Positions 1-9,736 are shown, counted from the stretch's first letter. The stretch is DNA of 64,000 nt from Flavobacteriaceae bacterium (GCA_002721275.1 PBJZ01000012.1:44995-108994); one strand, 5' to 3'. Notes: generated by a model from the letters alone, not told the origin. Program-made: numbers and translations.

Positions 1-366
1 ATGAAAATCAAAGAAATGTCTCCCAAAGATCACGATAAACATATTGCCTATGTGTCTCATCTTTCACATATATCTTCAATTATTTTGGGACAAACTGTTT
101 TGGAAAAAGAAAAGGATGAATCGGCAATTTTTGCAATGGCTGGAAGCGGATTCGCTTCAACTGTTAGGTTAGCAAAAAGTTCTCCTGAAACATGGAGTTC
201 TATTTTTGAAGAAAATGAGAAAAATATTTTAGAAACATTAACACATTATCTGTTTAATTTAGAAAAATTTAAAAATCTTATTGAAGAAAAAAAATATAAA
301 AATATCCATAAGGTAATTGAGAATACAAATAACATAAAGGATGTTTTAAAAGGAATTAAAAACTGA
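1..366 (+). CDS. tyrA: Prephenate dehydrogenase, C-terminal part (cut by window edge)
   Basis: Only the last 121 codons are visible; the gene enters from the left edge, so the ATG at base 1 is probably an internal methionine. TyrA oxidatively decarboxylates prephenate to 4-hydroxyphenylpyruvate for tyrosine synthesis. The segment HDKHIAYVSHLSH (residues 11-23) is the conserved helical motif of the prephenate dehydrogenase dimerisation domain, followed by the AGSGFASTVRLA stretch typical of the family. The catalytic NAD domain lies outside the window. It is followed 14 bases later by the DAHP synthase/chorismate mutase gene, which makes the substrate of this enzyme, so the two are probably co-transcribed. 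The family call is firm; the full length cannot be judged. Confidence 0.88.
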   Translation: MKIKEMSPKDHDKHIAYVSHLSHISSIILGQTVLEKEKDESAIFAMAGSGFASTVRLAKSSPETWSSIFEENEKNILETLTHYLFNLEKFKNLIEEKKYKNIHKVIENTNNIKDVLKGIKN

Positions 367-380
367 GAAAAATTATTAAT

Positions 381-1463
381 ATGAAAAATGATAAAAGTTT
401 TAAGTCGTGGTTAACAAATTTTGATCTAAACCATCCCCTGGTTATTGGAGGCCCCTGTAGTGCTGAAACTGAAGATCAAGTTTTAAAGATTGCTCATGAA
501 CTTAAGGGCTCTGATGTTACAGTATTTAGAGCTGGTATTTGGAAACCAAGAACACGTCCAGGAAATTTTGAGGGTGTTGGAGCAATTGGTTTAAAATGGT
601 TAAAGAAAGTTAAAGAGCAAACAGGTTTATTGACCGCAATTGAGGTTGCAAATTCTGCACATTGTAAACTTGCATTAGATGCTGATATTGATATATTGTG
701 GATTGGGGCTAGATCAACAGTTAGCCCATTTATAGTTCAAGAAATTGCTGATGCCTTGGATGGCACTGATAAAATAGTTTTAATTAAAAATCCTGTTAAT
801 CCCGATTTGGATCTTTGGTTAGGGGGTATTGAAAGATTATATAAGTCAAATATAAGAAAGCTTGGTGCTATACACCGAGGTTTTTCTACTTCTGGAAAAT
901 CTAAATATAGGAATAATCCTGAGTGGCAAATTGTAATCGAGCTGCAAAATAAATTTCCCGATTTGCCTATCATTTGTGACCCGTCTCATATATGTGGCAG
1001 AAGAGATCTGATTTTTGATATAAGTCAAAGGGCATTAGACTTGAATTTTGACGGATTAATGGTTGAATCTCACTGTGATCCTGATAATGCGTGGAGTGAT
1101 GCTAAACAACAAATAACACCAAATACTCTAATTCAGTTCATGAAAGATTGGAAAATTAGAGAAATAACAATTGCAGAGGAAAGTTATCAGAGTAGTTTAA
1201 AGAATTTAAGAGCTAAAATAGATGTAATTGACCAATCTTTGCTAGATCTTCTGGGAGACAGAATGAAAGTTGCTGAGAGTATTGGTGAGTTAAAAAAAAC
1301 AAAAAACGTTGCCGTTCTCCAAAATAAAAGATGGAATGAAATATTAGGAAAAATGATACTTGATGGGCAGGACAGAAAGCTAAGTGAAGAATTTATTTTA
1401 AGAATGTTCAAAGCGATTCATCAAGAGTCAATAAATCATCAACAGAATATTTTTAAGGGTTAA
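381..1463 (+). CDS. aroG: Bifunctional DAHP synthase / chorismate mutase
   Basis: 360 aa. The N-terminal part (about residues 15-265) is a type I-beta 3-deoxy-7-phosphoheptulonate synthase: GPCSAET near residue 25, KPRTRPG, and the metal/substrate motifs CDPSH and MVESHCDPD. The C-terminal part (from about residue 276, LRAKIDVIDQSLLDLL) is an AroQ-type chorismate mutase. The protein therefore catalyses both the first step of the shikimate pathway and the branch-point step to prephenate; such fusions are common in Bacteroidetes and usually allow prephenate feedback. It follows tyrA closely and its stop lies 11 bases from the convergent aminotransferase gene. The symbol is a convenience, as this fusion is named differently in different genomes. 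Confidence 0.93.
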   Translation: MKNDKSFKSWLTNFDLNHPLVIGGPCSAETEDQVLKIAHELKGSDVTVFRAGIWKPRTRPGNFEGVGAIGLKWLKKVKEQTGLLTAIEVANSAHCKLALDADIDILWIGARSTVSPFIVQEIADALDGTDKIVLIKNPVNPDLDLWLGGIERLYKSNIRKLGAIHRGFSTSGKSKYRNNPEWQIVIELQNKFPDLPIICDPSHICGRRDLIFDISQRALDLNFDGLMVESHCDPDNAWSDAKQQITPNTLIQFMKDWKIREITIAEESYQSSLKNLRAKIDVIDQSLLDLLGDRMKVAESIGELKKTKNVAVLQNKRWNEILGKMILDGQDRKLSEEFILRMFKAIHQESINHQQNIFKG

Positions 1464-1474
1464 ATAAGAGTTTA

Positions 1475-2659
1475 TTACTCTAATGAGTTTTTAATCTGAT
1501 TACAGGCCTTGATAATTTGTTTTGCAGAAGCAGCGTATGATATCCGTATACAATTTGGATTACCAAAGGCATCACCACTCACTGTTGCCACGTGTGCATT
1601 TTCAAGAATAAAAAGTGAAAAATCTGTAGCGTTATTAATTAATTTATTTTTACATTTTTTTCCAAAGTATGATGATATGTCTGGAAATACATAAAAAGCT
1701 CCATTTGGTTTATTAATCTTGAAACCACTTATTTTTTTTAATAAACTAACTATCAAGTCTCTTCTATTCTCGAATTCATCTATCATGAATTTTATATTTC
1801 TGACAGGAGCATCTAGAGCTGCTATTGTTGCTCTCTGAGCAATACAATTAGCTCCACTTGTTATTTGTCCCTGCATTTTATTGCATGCCTTTGCAATCCA
1901 GCTAGGAGCACCTATGTAACCTATTCGCCATCCAGTCATCGCAAATGCTTTTGCAAGACCGTTAACAGTGATGGTTCTTTCGTACATTTCTTTTATGGAT
2001 GCAAAGCTAAAAACAGGAGAACCATAGTTGATATGTTCATATATTTCATCCGAAATTATGTATATATTTGGATGTTTTTTTAATACACTTGCAAGTTCTC
2101 TATATTCTTTTTCAGTATAAATAGATCCACTTGGATTATTGGGAGAATTAAATATAATTAATTTGGTTTTGGATGAAATAGCATCTTCGAGCTGATTGGG
2201 AGTTATTTTGAAATCAACATCAATGGAGGATGGAATAATGATTGGTTTTGCCTCAGACAAAGTAGAAATTGCAGAGTAGCTCACCCAGTATGGTGCTGGA
2301 AGAATTACTTCGTCCCCAGGATTAAGAAGTACCATACAAACATTTGCTATAGATTGTTTCGCTCCTGTTGAAACTACAATTTGGTTTAGATCATAATCTA
2401 AATTATTATCTCTTTTAAATTTATTTTTTATTGATTTTTTTACATCAATGTATCCGTCAACAGGAGAATAAGAATTGTAATTATCTTTTACAGCTTTAAT
2501 AGCTGCATCTTTAATAAAATCAGGAGTATTAAAATCCGGTTCTCCGAGACTCAGTCCAATCACATCAATCCCTTTTTCTTTTAAATTTCTTGCTTTGGCT
2601 GCCATAGCGAGTGTAGCAGAAACTGGCAAAGAATTGATTCTATTTGATAAAATTTCCAT
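1475..2659 (-). CDS. Class I pyridoxal-phosphate aminotransferase (aspartate/prephenate type)
   Basis: 394 aa, fold-type I aminotransferase. The motif SPNNPSG (172-178), the PLP-contacting D204/Y207 in SDEIYEHI and the Schiff-base lysine K237 in GLAKAFAMTGWRIGY are intact, and the length is that of the aspartate aminotransferase I-gamma group. Members transaminate aspartate, and some also transaminate prephenate or other aromatic keto acids. Proximity to tyrA and the DAHP synthase fusion makes an aromatic role possible, but sequence alone does not settle substrate. The ATG at 2659 agrees with the conserved N-terminus. No clear TAnnTTTG box was found upstream. Confidence 0.9.
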   Translation of the reverse strand: MEILSNRINSLPVSATLAMAAKARNLKEKGIDVIGLSLGEPDFNTPDFIKDAAIKAVKDNYNSYSPVDGYIDVKKSIKNKFKRDNNLDYDLNQIVVSTGAKQSIANVCMVLLNPGDEVILPAPYWVSYSAISTLSEAKPIIIPSSIDVDFKITPNQLEDAISSKTKLIIFNSPNNPSGSIYTEKEYRELASVLKKHPNIYIISDEIYEHINYGSPVFSFASIKEMYERTITVNGLAKAFAMTGWRIGYIGAPSWIAKACNKMQGQITSGANCIAQRATIAALDAPVRNIKFMIDEFENRRDLIVSLLKKISGFKINKPNGAFYVFPDISSYFGKKCKNKLINNATDFSLFILENAHVATVSGDAFGNPNCIRISYAASAKQIIKACNQIKNSLE

Positions 2660-2722
2660 AAAATTATTTCAATTAATTAGACAAGTTCACACCTCATTCA
2701 TATTTTTGTTAAAAATAATATT

Positions 2723-3346
2723 TTGGATCTTTTAGAACAATATTTTTCAGACCTATCTTATGAACAAATTGAACAATTTTCTCAACTAAATAATTTATTA
2801 AAAAATATAAACTCTAAAATCAATCTAGTTTCAAGAAAAGATATTGATTTCTTGTTTGAAAGACATATTATTCACTCTCTAGGGATTGCAAAATTTATAA
2901 AATTTAAACCCAAAACTAAGATTTTAGATGTTGGGACAGGTGGAGGATTTCCTGGCATTCCATTGTCTATTGTTTTCCCAGATGTTAAATTTTATTTGAT
3001 TGATGGCATTGGAAAAAAAATTGACTCTGTAACAAGTATAGTAAATACACTTGGTTTAAAAAATATAACAGCCTTAAAAATAAGAGCAGAAAATTATACT
3101 CAAAAAGTAGATTTTGTAGTTAGTAGGGCTGTTTCTCGAATGGAAAAATTTGTTCCACTTGTTTCCAAAAATATTAAACTTAATGGTTTTAATAACATAG
3201 ACAACGGAATTATTTATTTGAAGGGAGGAGACTTAAGTTACGAATTATCGGGTTTTTCTGCATCAAAGGAAATTAAACTATCAAATTATTTTAAAGCCAA
3301 ATTCTTTAAAACAAAAAAAATTGTGTATATACCTTTAAGTCGTTAA
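2723..3346 (+). CDS. rsmG: 16S rRNA (guanine527-N7)-methyltransferase RsmG
   Basis: 207 aa. Class I SAM-dependent methyltransferase with the glycine-rich loop GTGGGFPGIP at 71-80 and the GidB-family N-terminal pattern NLVSRKD (34-40) and RHIIHSL (48-54). RsmG makes m7G527 in the 530 loop of 16S rRNA; loss gives low-level streptomycin resistance in other bacteria. The start is a TTG at 2723; no in-frame ATG lies upstream before the aminotransferase gene, and the next internal methionine is far downstream. It is divergent from the aminotransferase and convergent with pruA, 11 bases apart. Confidence 0.93.
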   Translation: MDLLEQYFSDLSYEQIEQFSQLNNLLKNINSKINLVSRKDIDFLFERHIIHSLGIAKFIKFKPKTKILDVGTGGGFPGIPLSIVFPDVKFYLIDGIGKKIDSVTSIVNTLGLKNITALKIRAENYTQKVDFVVSRAVSRMEKFVPLVSKNIKLNGFNNIDNGIIYLKGGDLSYELSGFSASKEIKLSNYFKAKFFKTKKIVYIPLSR

Positions 3347-3347
3347 T

Positions 3348-3369
3348 TTTTTGAATTTTATTTCAAAAA
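3348..3369. terminator. Weak bidirectional hairpin between rsmG and pruA
   Basis: An 8-bp inverted repeat (TTTTTGAA / TTCAAAAA) with a 6-base loop spans the 11-base gap and the stop codon of pruA. Its A/T arms could supply a U-tract in either direction, but only one G-C pair is present, so terminator strength is doubtful. Confidence 0.3.
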
Positions 3370-4983
3370 TGGATATTTATAATCTGTAACCTGAACGAAA
3401 TTTTCTTTAATCATCCTTGGAGAAATCCATCTCAAAAGATTGAAAACAGATCCTGCTTTATCATTTGTTCCAGAGGCCCTTGCTCCGCCAAATGGTTGTT
3501 GACCAACAACAGCCCCTGTTGGTTTATCATTCAGATAAAAGTTTCCAGCACAATTTTCCAAAGCAGTTATTGCTTCATCTATAATATACCGATCCTCACA
3601 AAAAACTGCTCCAGTGAGTGCATAAATTGATGTCTGATCAACCAATTTAAGTGTTTCATGCCATTTCTTGTCATCATAGGAAAAAACTGTAACTAATGGA
3701 CCAAATAGTTCTTTTTCCATAGAAAAGTAATTTGGATTTGAAGTAGTTACAACAGTTGGTGAAATAAAATATCCTATACTTTTATCATATGAGCCTCCAC
3801 AAAATATATCAGCCTCACTATCAGCATTTATTTTGTCAATTGCATTGACGATTCTATCAAACGCCTCTTCATGGATGACTGCCGTGACAAAGTTTCCTAG
3901 GTCATCAGGTGAACCAATTTTGATAGTATTTAATTGACGTTTTACTTCATTGAGAATTTTTTCTGTTTTTGATTTAGGAAGATAAACTCTTGAGGCAGCA
4001 GAACATTTTTGACCTTGGTATTCAAATGCCCCCCGAACTATAGCCGTAGCTACCTCATTAATATTAGCAGAGGAGTGAGCAATTATAAAATCTTTACCCC
4101 CAGTTTCCCCAACAATTTTGGGATAGGTTTTATAATTTGAAATATTAGATCCAATTTTCTTCCAAATATTTTGAAAAACAAAAGTAGAACCTGTGTAATG
4201 GACTCCTGCAAAATCTTTAGAGGCTAGGACAGTATCAGTTATCATTTCTGGGTCACCCATAACCATATTTATTACACCATTTGGGAGTCCTGCAGCTTCA
4301 AATACTTCCATGACGACCTGTGCGGAAAATATCTGATGATCACTAGGTTTCCAGACAACAACATTTCCCATCAAAGCAGCGCTAGCAGATAAATTTCCTG
4401 AAATCGCTGTAAAATTGAAAGGGGAGATAGAATATATGAAACCCTCTAAGGGTCTGTAGTGTAATTGATTCCACATACCCGGACTACTTTCAGGTTGATT
4501 TTGATATATTTCTTGCATATAAAAAGCATTAAATCTTAAAAAATCAATGAATTCACAAGCTGCGTCAATTTCAGCTTGATGAACAGTTTTTGATTGTGCT
4601 ATCATTGTTGCTGCAACAATTCTATTTCTGTATGGACCTGCCAATAAATCGGCAGCTTTTAAAAAAATTGAAGCCCTTCTAGTCCAATGCATTTTCGACC
4701 ATTTATCCCTGGCTTTTAGAGCACTTGAAATGGCAGTTTTAATTTGGGTTTTATTTGCAATATGATATTCTCCTAATATATGTTTGTGATCATGAGGGGG
4801 TGTCATTTTTTTTGTCGAATCTCCCTTTAAATTTTCACCATTAATTTTTAGAAAAACTGTTATTTTTTTTTTGTAAAGTTCTTTATAAGTATTGAGAACA
4901 GATTTTCTTTCTGGACTCCCTTTGGCATAATCCAAAACTTCCTCATTTGATGGATATGGAATATTAATATTGCTGTTATTCAT
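3358..4983 (-). CDS. pruA: L-glutamate gamma-semialdehyde (1-pyrroline-5-carboxylate) dehydrogenase
   Basis: 541 aa from the ATG at 4983. It oxidises glutamate semialdehyde, formed from proline or ornithine, to glutamate with NAD+. The aldehyde dehydrogenase signature is clear: catalytic C327 in GQKCSAASR, the VGETGGKDF segment, and the substrate motif PFGGARASGTNDKAG near the C-terminus. A TTG six codons upstream (5001) is rejected because it lies inside a TAnnTTTG promoter box at 4999-5006. A proline dehydrogenase gene is not in the window. The gene is convergent with rsmG. Confidence 0.94.
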   Translation of the reverse strand: MNNSNINIPYPSNEEVLDYAKGSPERKSVLNTYKELYKKKITVFLKINGENLKGDSTKKMTPPHDHKHILGEYHIANKTQIKTAISSALKARDKWSKMHWTRRASIFLKAADLLAGPYRNRIVAATMIAQSKTVHQAEIDAACEFIDFLRFNAFYMQEIYQNQPESSPGMWNQLHYRPLEGFIYSISPFNFTAISGNLSASAALMGNVVVWKPSDHQIFSAQVVMEVFEAAGLPNGVINMVMGDPEMITDTVLASKDFAGVHYTGSTFVFQNIWKKIGSNISNYKTYPKIVGETGGKDFIIAHSSANINEVATAIVRGAFEYQGQKCSAASRVYLPKSKTEKILNEVKRQLNTIKIGSPDDLGNFVTAVIHEEAFDRIVNAIDKINADSEADIFCGGSYDKSIGYFISPTVVTTSNPNYFSMEKELFGPLVTVFSYDDKKWHETLKLVDQTSIYALTGAVFCEDRYIIDEAITALENCAGNFYLNDKPTGAVVGQQPFGGARASGTNDKAGSVFNLLRWISPRMIKENFVQVTDYKYPFLK

Positions 4984-4998
4984 GATTCTATTTTTATT

Positions 4999-5006
4999 CA
5001 AATTTA
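4999..5006 (-). promoter_or_regulatory. Predicted -7 box of pruA
   Basis: TAAATTTG on the minus strand matches the Bacteroidetes -7 consensus TAnnTTTG. Its 3' G lies 16 bases from the chosen ATG, giving an expected leader of about 10 bases. No clear -33 TTG element is seen. Confidence 0.5.
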
Positions 5007-5070
5007 TGCAATTGAAAATAATTATTTATGATTTTGAATAGAGGTTTTTTTAACCAACATTATATTCAAA

Positions 5071-6327
5071 TTAGTTAAATATATTTCTTGAGTTTAATTC
5101 TTTAAGACCAATTAGTTGGTCATAAATTTCCCCAGGGGGTCTATAATAAACTAAAATTTTATAACTATTTTCTGTTTGATAATAATTTCCAGAAATAAGA
5201 TTGAAATCCCAATTTGATTTTGTTTTTGCTACATATTTATAATTGTAATAACCCTGTTTTAATAAAATTTTTAACTCATATGCTTCTAGTGATTTATTGT
5301 ATATCATAAGATTTTGATCGTCGGGTTCATAATTATTAAAATTTCCCATTACATATATTTTGGTTTCAGGAAGCTCGATACTTGCAGCCAGAGTGAAATG
5401 AACCCAACTATAATCAGATTCAATATCAGGATTTTGAGAACCTAAAACTGTTCTGATCTCAAATTCTCCGTTTAAATCTTGGTAAAATGAATATGGAGAG
5501 TATTTTCTTGGAATATCAGTGTACAGATAAACATGATAAACTTCTTCGAGATTTATAAAACTTGTATTTAATCCATTAATTCTTAGGTCCTTTGTGTCAA
5601 AAAAAAGAAATTCGTTACCACTTTCAAAGCTAGAAATTATGTCATACCTAAATTTTAATATTTTATTTTCCTGATATTGAGGTTTTAGTTTTGATATTTT
5701 ATTAAACCATTGATCATTTTGTAATATAACTATCTTCAAATTGTTATTTGGATTTTTAATATATCCCACTTTGTCTTGAACAATTTCAAATCTTATATTG
5801 TGGTGAGTTAAAAAAAGGTTTAAATCTCTAGTCCTATATACATTTCCATCGACATCAATTTTTGGTTTTACATATAAAAATTTTCTTGAAAATTGCAGTT
5901 CATCATCTGTATTATAAACATTTATCATATAGTTCCCAGATAATTTTAATTGTATCAAATTATTTGGAATTTCGAGTTTATAATTGGTGTATCTTTTTAG
6001 AGTATTAAATGAATTTTTAAAATTTGAAATACGAATATTATCAAGTCCGTTTAAGTATTCATTTTTAAACAAGTTTGACTCTGACCAGTCCGAATTGTGA
6101 TATGAAATTTTATAATAATAATCGTTCTCATTTGCAGTTAAGTCATCAAATGATAATTCAATTTTTTCATCACCAATTATAAAAGGTAGAGTACCTTTTT
6201 GGTTGTAGTTTTTTAATTTTATAGATTTTAGGAAAGGTGGTGTAAATTCCAAAACCGAACTAATTAAACCATGATGAAAGTTTAGTGTGTTAAAACTTAA
6301 CAAGAGAATTATTATGAGAGTTTTCAT
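5071..6327 (-). CDS. DUF5103 protein, type IX secretion system plug protein
   Basis: 418 aa with an N-terminal signal peptide (hydrophobic stretch at about 3-12). The N-terminal domain shows the DUF5103 landmarks: LPFI..G..I.LSFDDL, DYYYKISYHNSDW, and SFNTLKRYTNYKLEIPN. A C-terminal beta-rich domain has KIYVMGNFNNYE and the YNYKY strand. In Flavobacterium, DUF5103 proteins were identified as the periplasmic plug that closes the SprA translocon of the type IX secretion system. The presence implies that this organism exports proteins by T9SS, although no other T9SS gene lies here. It is transcribed divergently from nqrA. Confidence 0.85.
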   Translation of the reverse strand: MKTLIIILLLSFNTLNFHHGLISSVLEFTPPFLKSIKLKNYNQKGTLPFIIGDEKIELSFDDLTANENDYYYKISYHNSDWSESNLFKNEYLNGLDNIRISNFKNSFNTLKRYTNYKLEIPNNLIQLKLSGNYMINVYNTDDELQFSRKFLYVKPKIDVDGNVYRTRDLNLFLTHHNIRFEIVQDKVGYIKNPNNNLKIVILQNDQWFNKISKLKPQYQENKILKFRYDIISSFESGNEFLFFDTKDLRINGLNTSFINLEEVYHVYLYTDIPRKYSPYSFYQDLNGEFEIRTVLGSQNPDIESDYSWVHFTLAASIELPETKIYVMGNFNNYEPDDQNLMIYNKSLEAYELKILLKQGYYNYKYVAKTKSNWDFNLISGNYYQTENSYKILVYYRPPGEIYDQLIGLKELNSRNIFN

Positions 6328-6444
6328 TATTTTTAAAATTACAAATAATAAAATTTAAATGATTATTTAACTACATGTTATTTAGAATTAATATAAATAA
6401 AAAATTTCCTCTTTGAATCTCTTTTTCAATCTATGTTTTAAGAT

Positions 6445-6452
6445 TAAATTTG
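6445..6452 (+). promoter_or_regulatory. Predicted -7 box of the nqr operon
   Basis: TAAATTTG fits TAnnTTTG and its last base lies 30 bases before the nqrA ATG. No good -33 TTG at normal spacing was found. Confidence 0.5.
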
Positions 6453-6481
6453 CATGGTTTTTATGATTAATTATAACTCAA

Positions 6482-7828
6482 ATGTCCAAAGACATATCCT
6501 TTAGAAAAGGAGCAGATATTAATTTAAAGGGAAAGGCTAAGAATTTTATTAATGATAAGATTACTTCTCAGTCATATGCTCTTCAACCTGATGACTTTTT
6601 TTCACTAACTCCCAAACTTGAAATTAGAGAAAATGATTACGTATCCCAAGGTTCACCAATATTTCATGATAAAAAAAATCCAGAAATTAAATTTGTTTCA
6701 CCTGTTTCGGGAATAATATCCAATATTGTTAGGGGACCAAAGAGAAAAATTGAAACTATTGAGATTGAATTGAATGGAAATAAAAAAATAGTTCATGACA
6801 TTCCAAGTAATCCTGATAAGAAAAGCATCATTGAACTTTTAACGTTAAGTGGTTGTTGGCCTTTTATAAGGCAAAGACCATATAATGTGATTGCAAATCC
6901 CGGTGATATTCCAAGATATATTCTTATTTCTTGTTTTACTTCAGCCCCACTGGACGTTGATTTTGATTTCATATTAAAGAATAATCATGAAGACTTCCAA
7001 AGAGGGGTACAAATACTGAATAAGCTCACAAAAAAAAGTACGATTTTGACTGTTAATTCTAAATCAAAGAATTTATTTAACAACATAAATGATGTTGATG
7101 TTGTTGGTGTTAGTGGACCACATCCTTCTTCAAATGAAAGTGTTCAAATACAAAAAATCTCTCCAATTAACATGGGAGACAAGGTGTGGGTGATAAGACC
7201 CGAGGATGTAGTTAACATTGGTTTATTTTTTAAAACAGGTACTTACACTGCTCAGAGAACAGTTGCAGTAGCTGGGAGTTGTATCAAAAATCCTCAATAT
7301 TTTAGGACAAAAATTGGAGTTAAAATTGATGATTTAATAAAAATAGCCAAATTAAATAAAAAGAGAGATATCAGATTTATTAATGGAGATGTTTTGTCAG
7401 GATCTTTGACCTCCCAGGATGGTTATATTGGATTTTATAACAACCTCCTTTCGGTTATCCCAGAAGGAAACAAATATCGAATGTTTGGATGGCTACCTTT
7501 TGTTGATAATGATATCCCTAGCCTTTCAAAAACAAGTTTTTCATGGTTGTTCCGAAATAAAACTTTTGACATTGATACCAATTTGAATGGTGAAGAAAGG
7601 GCTTTAGTAGTGACTGGTGAAATGGAAAAAGTTTTTCCAATGGATATCTATCCCATGCAACTATTAAAAGTATGTATGACTGGTGATATTGAAAAAATGG
7701 AAGCGTATGGAATTTATGAGGTTGTGCCTGAAGATTTTGGTTTAATTGATTACTCATGTACTTCAAAAATTGAAGCTCAAGAAATAATATCCGATGCAAT
7801 TGAATTGATGATAAAAGAAGTAGGTTAA
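6482..7828 (+). CDS. nqrA: Na+-translocating NADH:quinone reductase subunit A
   Basis: 448 aa, normal length for NqrA. This cytoplasmic-side subunit of the six-subunit Na+-NQR contributes to quinone interaction and stability of the complex. The N-terminus (FRKGADINLKGKA, then Y-A-L-Q-P-D-D-F) and the later segments GSCIKNPQYFRTKIG and MDIYPMQLL match the family. First gene of the operon nqrABCDEF; the next gene starts 9 bases after the stop. A TAnnTTTG box precedes it. Confidence 0.95.
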   Translation: MSKDISFRKGADINLKGKAKNFINDKITSQSYALQPDDFFSLTPKLEIRENDYVSQGSPIFHDKKNPEIKFVSPVSGIISNIVRGPKRKIETIEIELNGNKKIVHDIPSNPDKKSIIELLTLSGCWPFIRQRPYNVIANPGDIPRYILISCFTSAPLDVDFDFILKNNHEDFQRGVQILNKLTKKSTILTVNSKSKNLFNNINDVDVVGVSGPHPSSNESVQIQKISPINMGDKVWVIRPEDVVNIGLFFKTGTYTAQRTVAVAGSCIKNPQYFRTKIGVKIDDLIKIAKLNKKRDIRFINGDVLSGSLTSQDGYIGFYNNLLSVIPEGNKYRMFGWLPFVDNDIPSLSKTSFSWLFRNKTFDIDTNLNGEERALVVTGEMEKVFPMDIYPMQLLKVCMTGDIEKMEAYGIYEVVPEDFGLIDYSCTSKIEAQEIISDAIELMIKEVG

Positions 7829-7837
7829 ATTTACAAT

Positions 7838-8995
7838 ATGAAATTTTTAAGAAAAAAACTTGACGATATAAAAAGACCTTTTGCAAAAGGCGAAAAGTGG
7901 GAAAAGCTAGCTCCTGCAATTAATGCATTTGATACCTTTTTGTTTGTGCCTAATCATACTACTAGTAGGGGTTCGCACATACGAGACGCAGTTGATTTGA
8001 AAAGAACTATGGTTACAGTAATTATTGCATTAATCCCAGCATTAATATATGGAACATATAATACTGGGTATCAATACTTAATTCAAACAGATTCTAATTT
8101 TACTTTTTTTGATGCATTTATTCATGGTTCATTTAAGATTATACCAATGATTGCTGTTTCATATATAGTTGGTCTTACAATTGAGTTCGCCTTTGCAGTT
8201 TACAGGGGTCACGAAGTAAACGAAGGATATCTGGTCACTGGGATGTTAATTCCTATGATAATGCCAGTAGATATTCCTCTGTGGATGGTCGGAGTATCAG
8301 TAGCTTTTGCAGTCATCATAGCAAAAGAAGCCTTTGGTGGAACTGGAATGAATATTCTTAATCCAGCACTTACAGCAAGAGCTTTTGCTTTTTTTGCCTA
8401 CCCAACTTATATGTCAGGAAATAAGGTATGGGTTTCAGAGGCCAGTATGGTTGATGGCATCTCTGGAGAAACTATTTTGGGGAGTTTGGCAGCAGGTCAG
8501 CAAATAGCTTATTCAACTATGGATATGTTTGCAGGTTCAATTCCAGGATCAATTGCGGAAACTTCTACATTATGGATTATAGTTGGTGCACTAATTCTAA
8601 TAATAACTGGCGTAGGAAGTTGGAGAATTATGGCAGGTGGGGTTTTAGGCGCATCAATAATGGCTATTTTATTTAACTTATGGGGTGCTAATTCACTAAT
8701 GAGTTTTAATTGGATGAATCATTTGATTGTTGGCGGTTTTGCATTTGGGATTGTTTTTATGGCAACAGATCCTGTTTCTGCAGCACAAACTCAAAAAGGA
8801 AAATGGATTTATGGTATACTGGTTGGAGTATTTTGTATTATGATCAGAGTGTTTAATCCTGCTTATCCAGAAGGTGTTATGTTAGCAATCCTGTTAATGA
8901 ATGTATTTGCCCCCACAATTGATCACTATGTCTACAATTCAAATATTTTGAAAAGAAAAAAGAGGTGGGAGCTTTCTAGAATTAAAACAACTTAA
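7838..8995 (+). CDS. nqrB: Na+-translocating NADH:quinone reductase subunit B
   Basis: 385 aa integral membrane protein with about ten hydrophobic segments; carries covalent FMN and riboflavin and takes part in Na+ translocation. The flavinylation region is DGISGETILG, with T212 as the likely FMN acceptor; in the best-known homologues this reads SGAT, so the Glu is a local variation. GTGMNILNPALTARAF and ATDPVSAAQT are conserved family segments. ApbE, encoded at the end of the same operon, would attach the FMN. Confidence 0.95.
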   Translation: MKFLRKKLDDIKRPFAKGEKWEKLAPAINAFDTFLFVPNHTTSRGSHIRDAVDLKRTMVTVIIALIPALIYGTYNTGYQYLIQTDSNFTFFDAFIHGSFKIIPMIAVSYIVGLTIEFAFAVYRGHEVNEGYLVTGMLIPMIMPVDIPLWMVGVSVAFAVIIAKEAFGGTGMNILNPALTARAFAFFAYPTYMSGNKVWVSEASMVDGISGETILGSLAAGQQIAYSTMDMFAGSIPGSIAETSTLWIIVGALILIITGVGSWRIMAGGVLGASIMAILFNLWGANSLMSFNWMNHLIVGGFAFGIVFMATDPVSAAQTQKGKWIYGILVGVFCIMIRVFNPAYPEGVMLAILLMNVFAPTIDHYVYNSNILKRKKRWELSRIKTT

Positions 8996-9002
8996 TTTAC
9001 AA

Positions 9003-9734
9003 ATGAACAGAGATAGTAACGCATATACATTTTTATTTTCCGCAATAATGGTTGTTGTAGTTGCAGCAACTTTAGCTACAACCTCGACTTTACTAAAGGA
9101 TATTCAAGCTGAGAATGTTCGTAAAGAAAAAATGCAAAATATACTTGCTACAATTGGAGTTGAAGTTGACCGTGAAGAAGCGGAACAAGTCTACAATAAA
9201 TACATTTTAGAGGAGTTATCATTGAAGTCTGATGGATCCATTGATAAAAATATTGATGCTTTTAAACTAAATTTAAGTGTTGAAATAAAAAAACCCAGAG
9301 AAAAACAAAGGTTCCCGATATATTTAGCCGAGGTTGATTCATCAACATATTATATTGTTCCACTAAGAGGTTCAGGTTTGTGGGATGCTATCTGGGGATA
9401 TGTAGCCTTGGAAGGTGACAAAAATACTATTAAAGGTGCAGTTTTTGATCACAAAGGAGAAACAGCTGGCCTAGGTGCTGAAATAACTCAAAACTGGTTT
9501 CAAAATAGTTTTAAAGGCGAAAAGGTTTTGGATAAGCAAGGTAAGCTAGTCGGAGTAAATGTGTCAAAAACTAATAATGATCCTAAGGGGAGAGATAAAA
9601 ACGATAACGAGGTTGATGCTATTTCGGGTGCAACAATAACTGGAGATGGTGTTACTGAAATGATAAAAGAGAGGCTTCAGAATTACTTGCCTTATTTCAA
9701 TTCACAAGAACAAAAAATTGCATACACTGATTAA
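9003..9734 (+). CDS. nqrC: Na+-translocating NADH:quinone reductase subunit C
   Basis: 243 aa with one N-terminal transmembrane segment (about residues 8-28) and a periplasmic FMN-binding domain. The flavinylation motif SGATIT is present, with T213 the expected FMN-linked residue, preceded by DAI and followed by GDGVTEM. GLWDAIWGYVAL and GLGAEI are family landmarks. The length is slightly below typical proteobacterial NqrC but normal for Bacteroidetes. It starts 7 bases after nqrB and 2 bases separate it from nqrD. Confidence 0.95.
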   Translation: MNRDSNAYTFLFSAIMVVVVAATLATTSTLLKDIQAENVRKEKMQNILATIGVEVDREEAEQVYNKYILEELSLKSDGSIDKNIDAFKLNLSVEIKKPREKQRFPIYLAEVDSSTYYIVPLRGSGLWDAIWGYVALEGDKNTIKGAVFDHKGETAGLGAEITQNWFQNSFKGEKVLDKQGKLVGVNVSKTNNDPKGRDKNDNEVDAISGATITGDGVTEMIKERLQNYLPYFNSQEQKIAYTD

Positions 9735-9736
9735 AC

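Noticed and set aside
1467-1481. Five-bp hairpin (AGAGT/ACTCT) between the DAHP synthase and aminotransferase genes
   Set aside because: Too short and without a clear T-run for a terminator call.
7518-7919. 133-codon frame opposite nqrA/nqrB
   Set aside because: Antisense shadow of real nqr genes.
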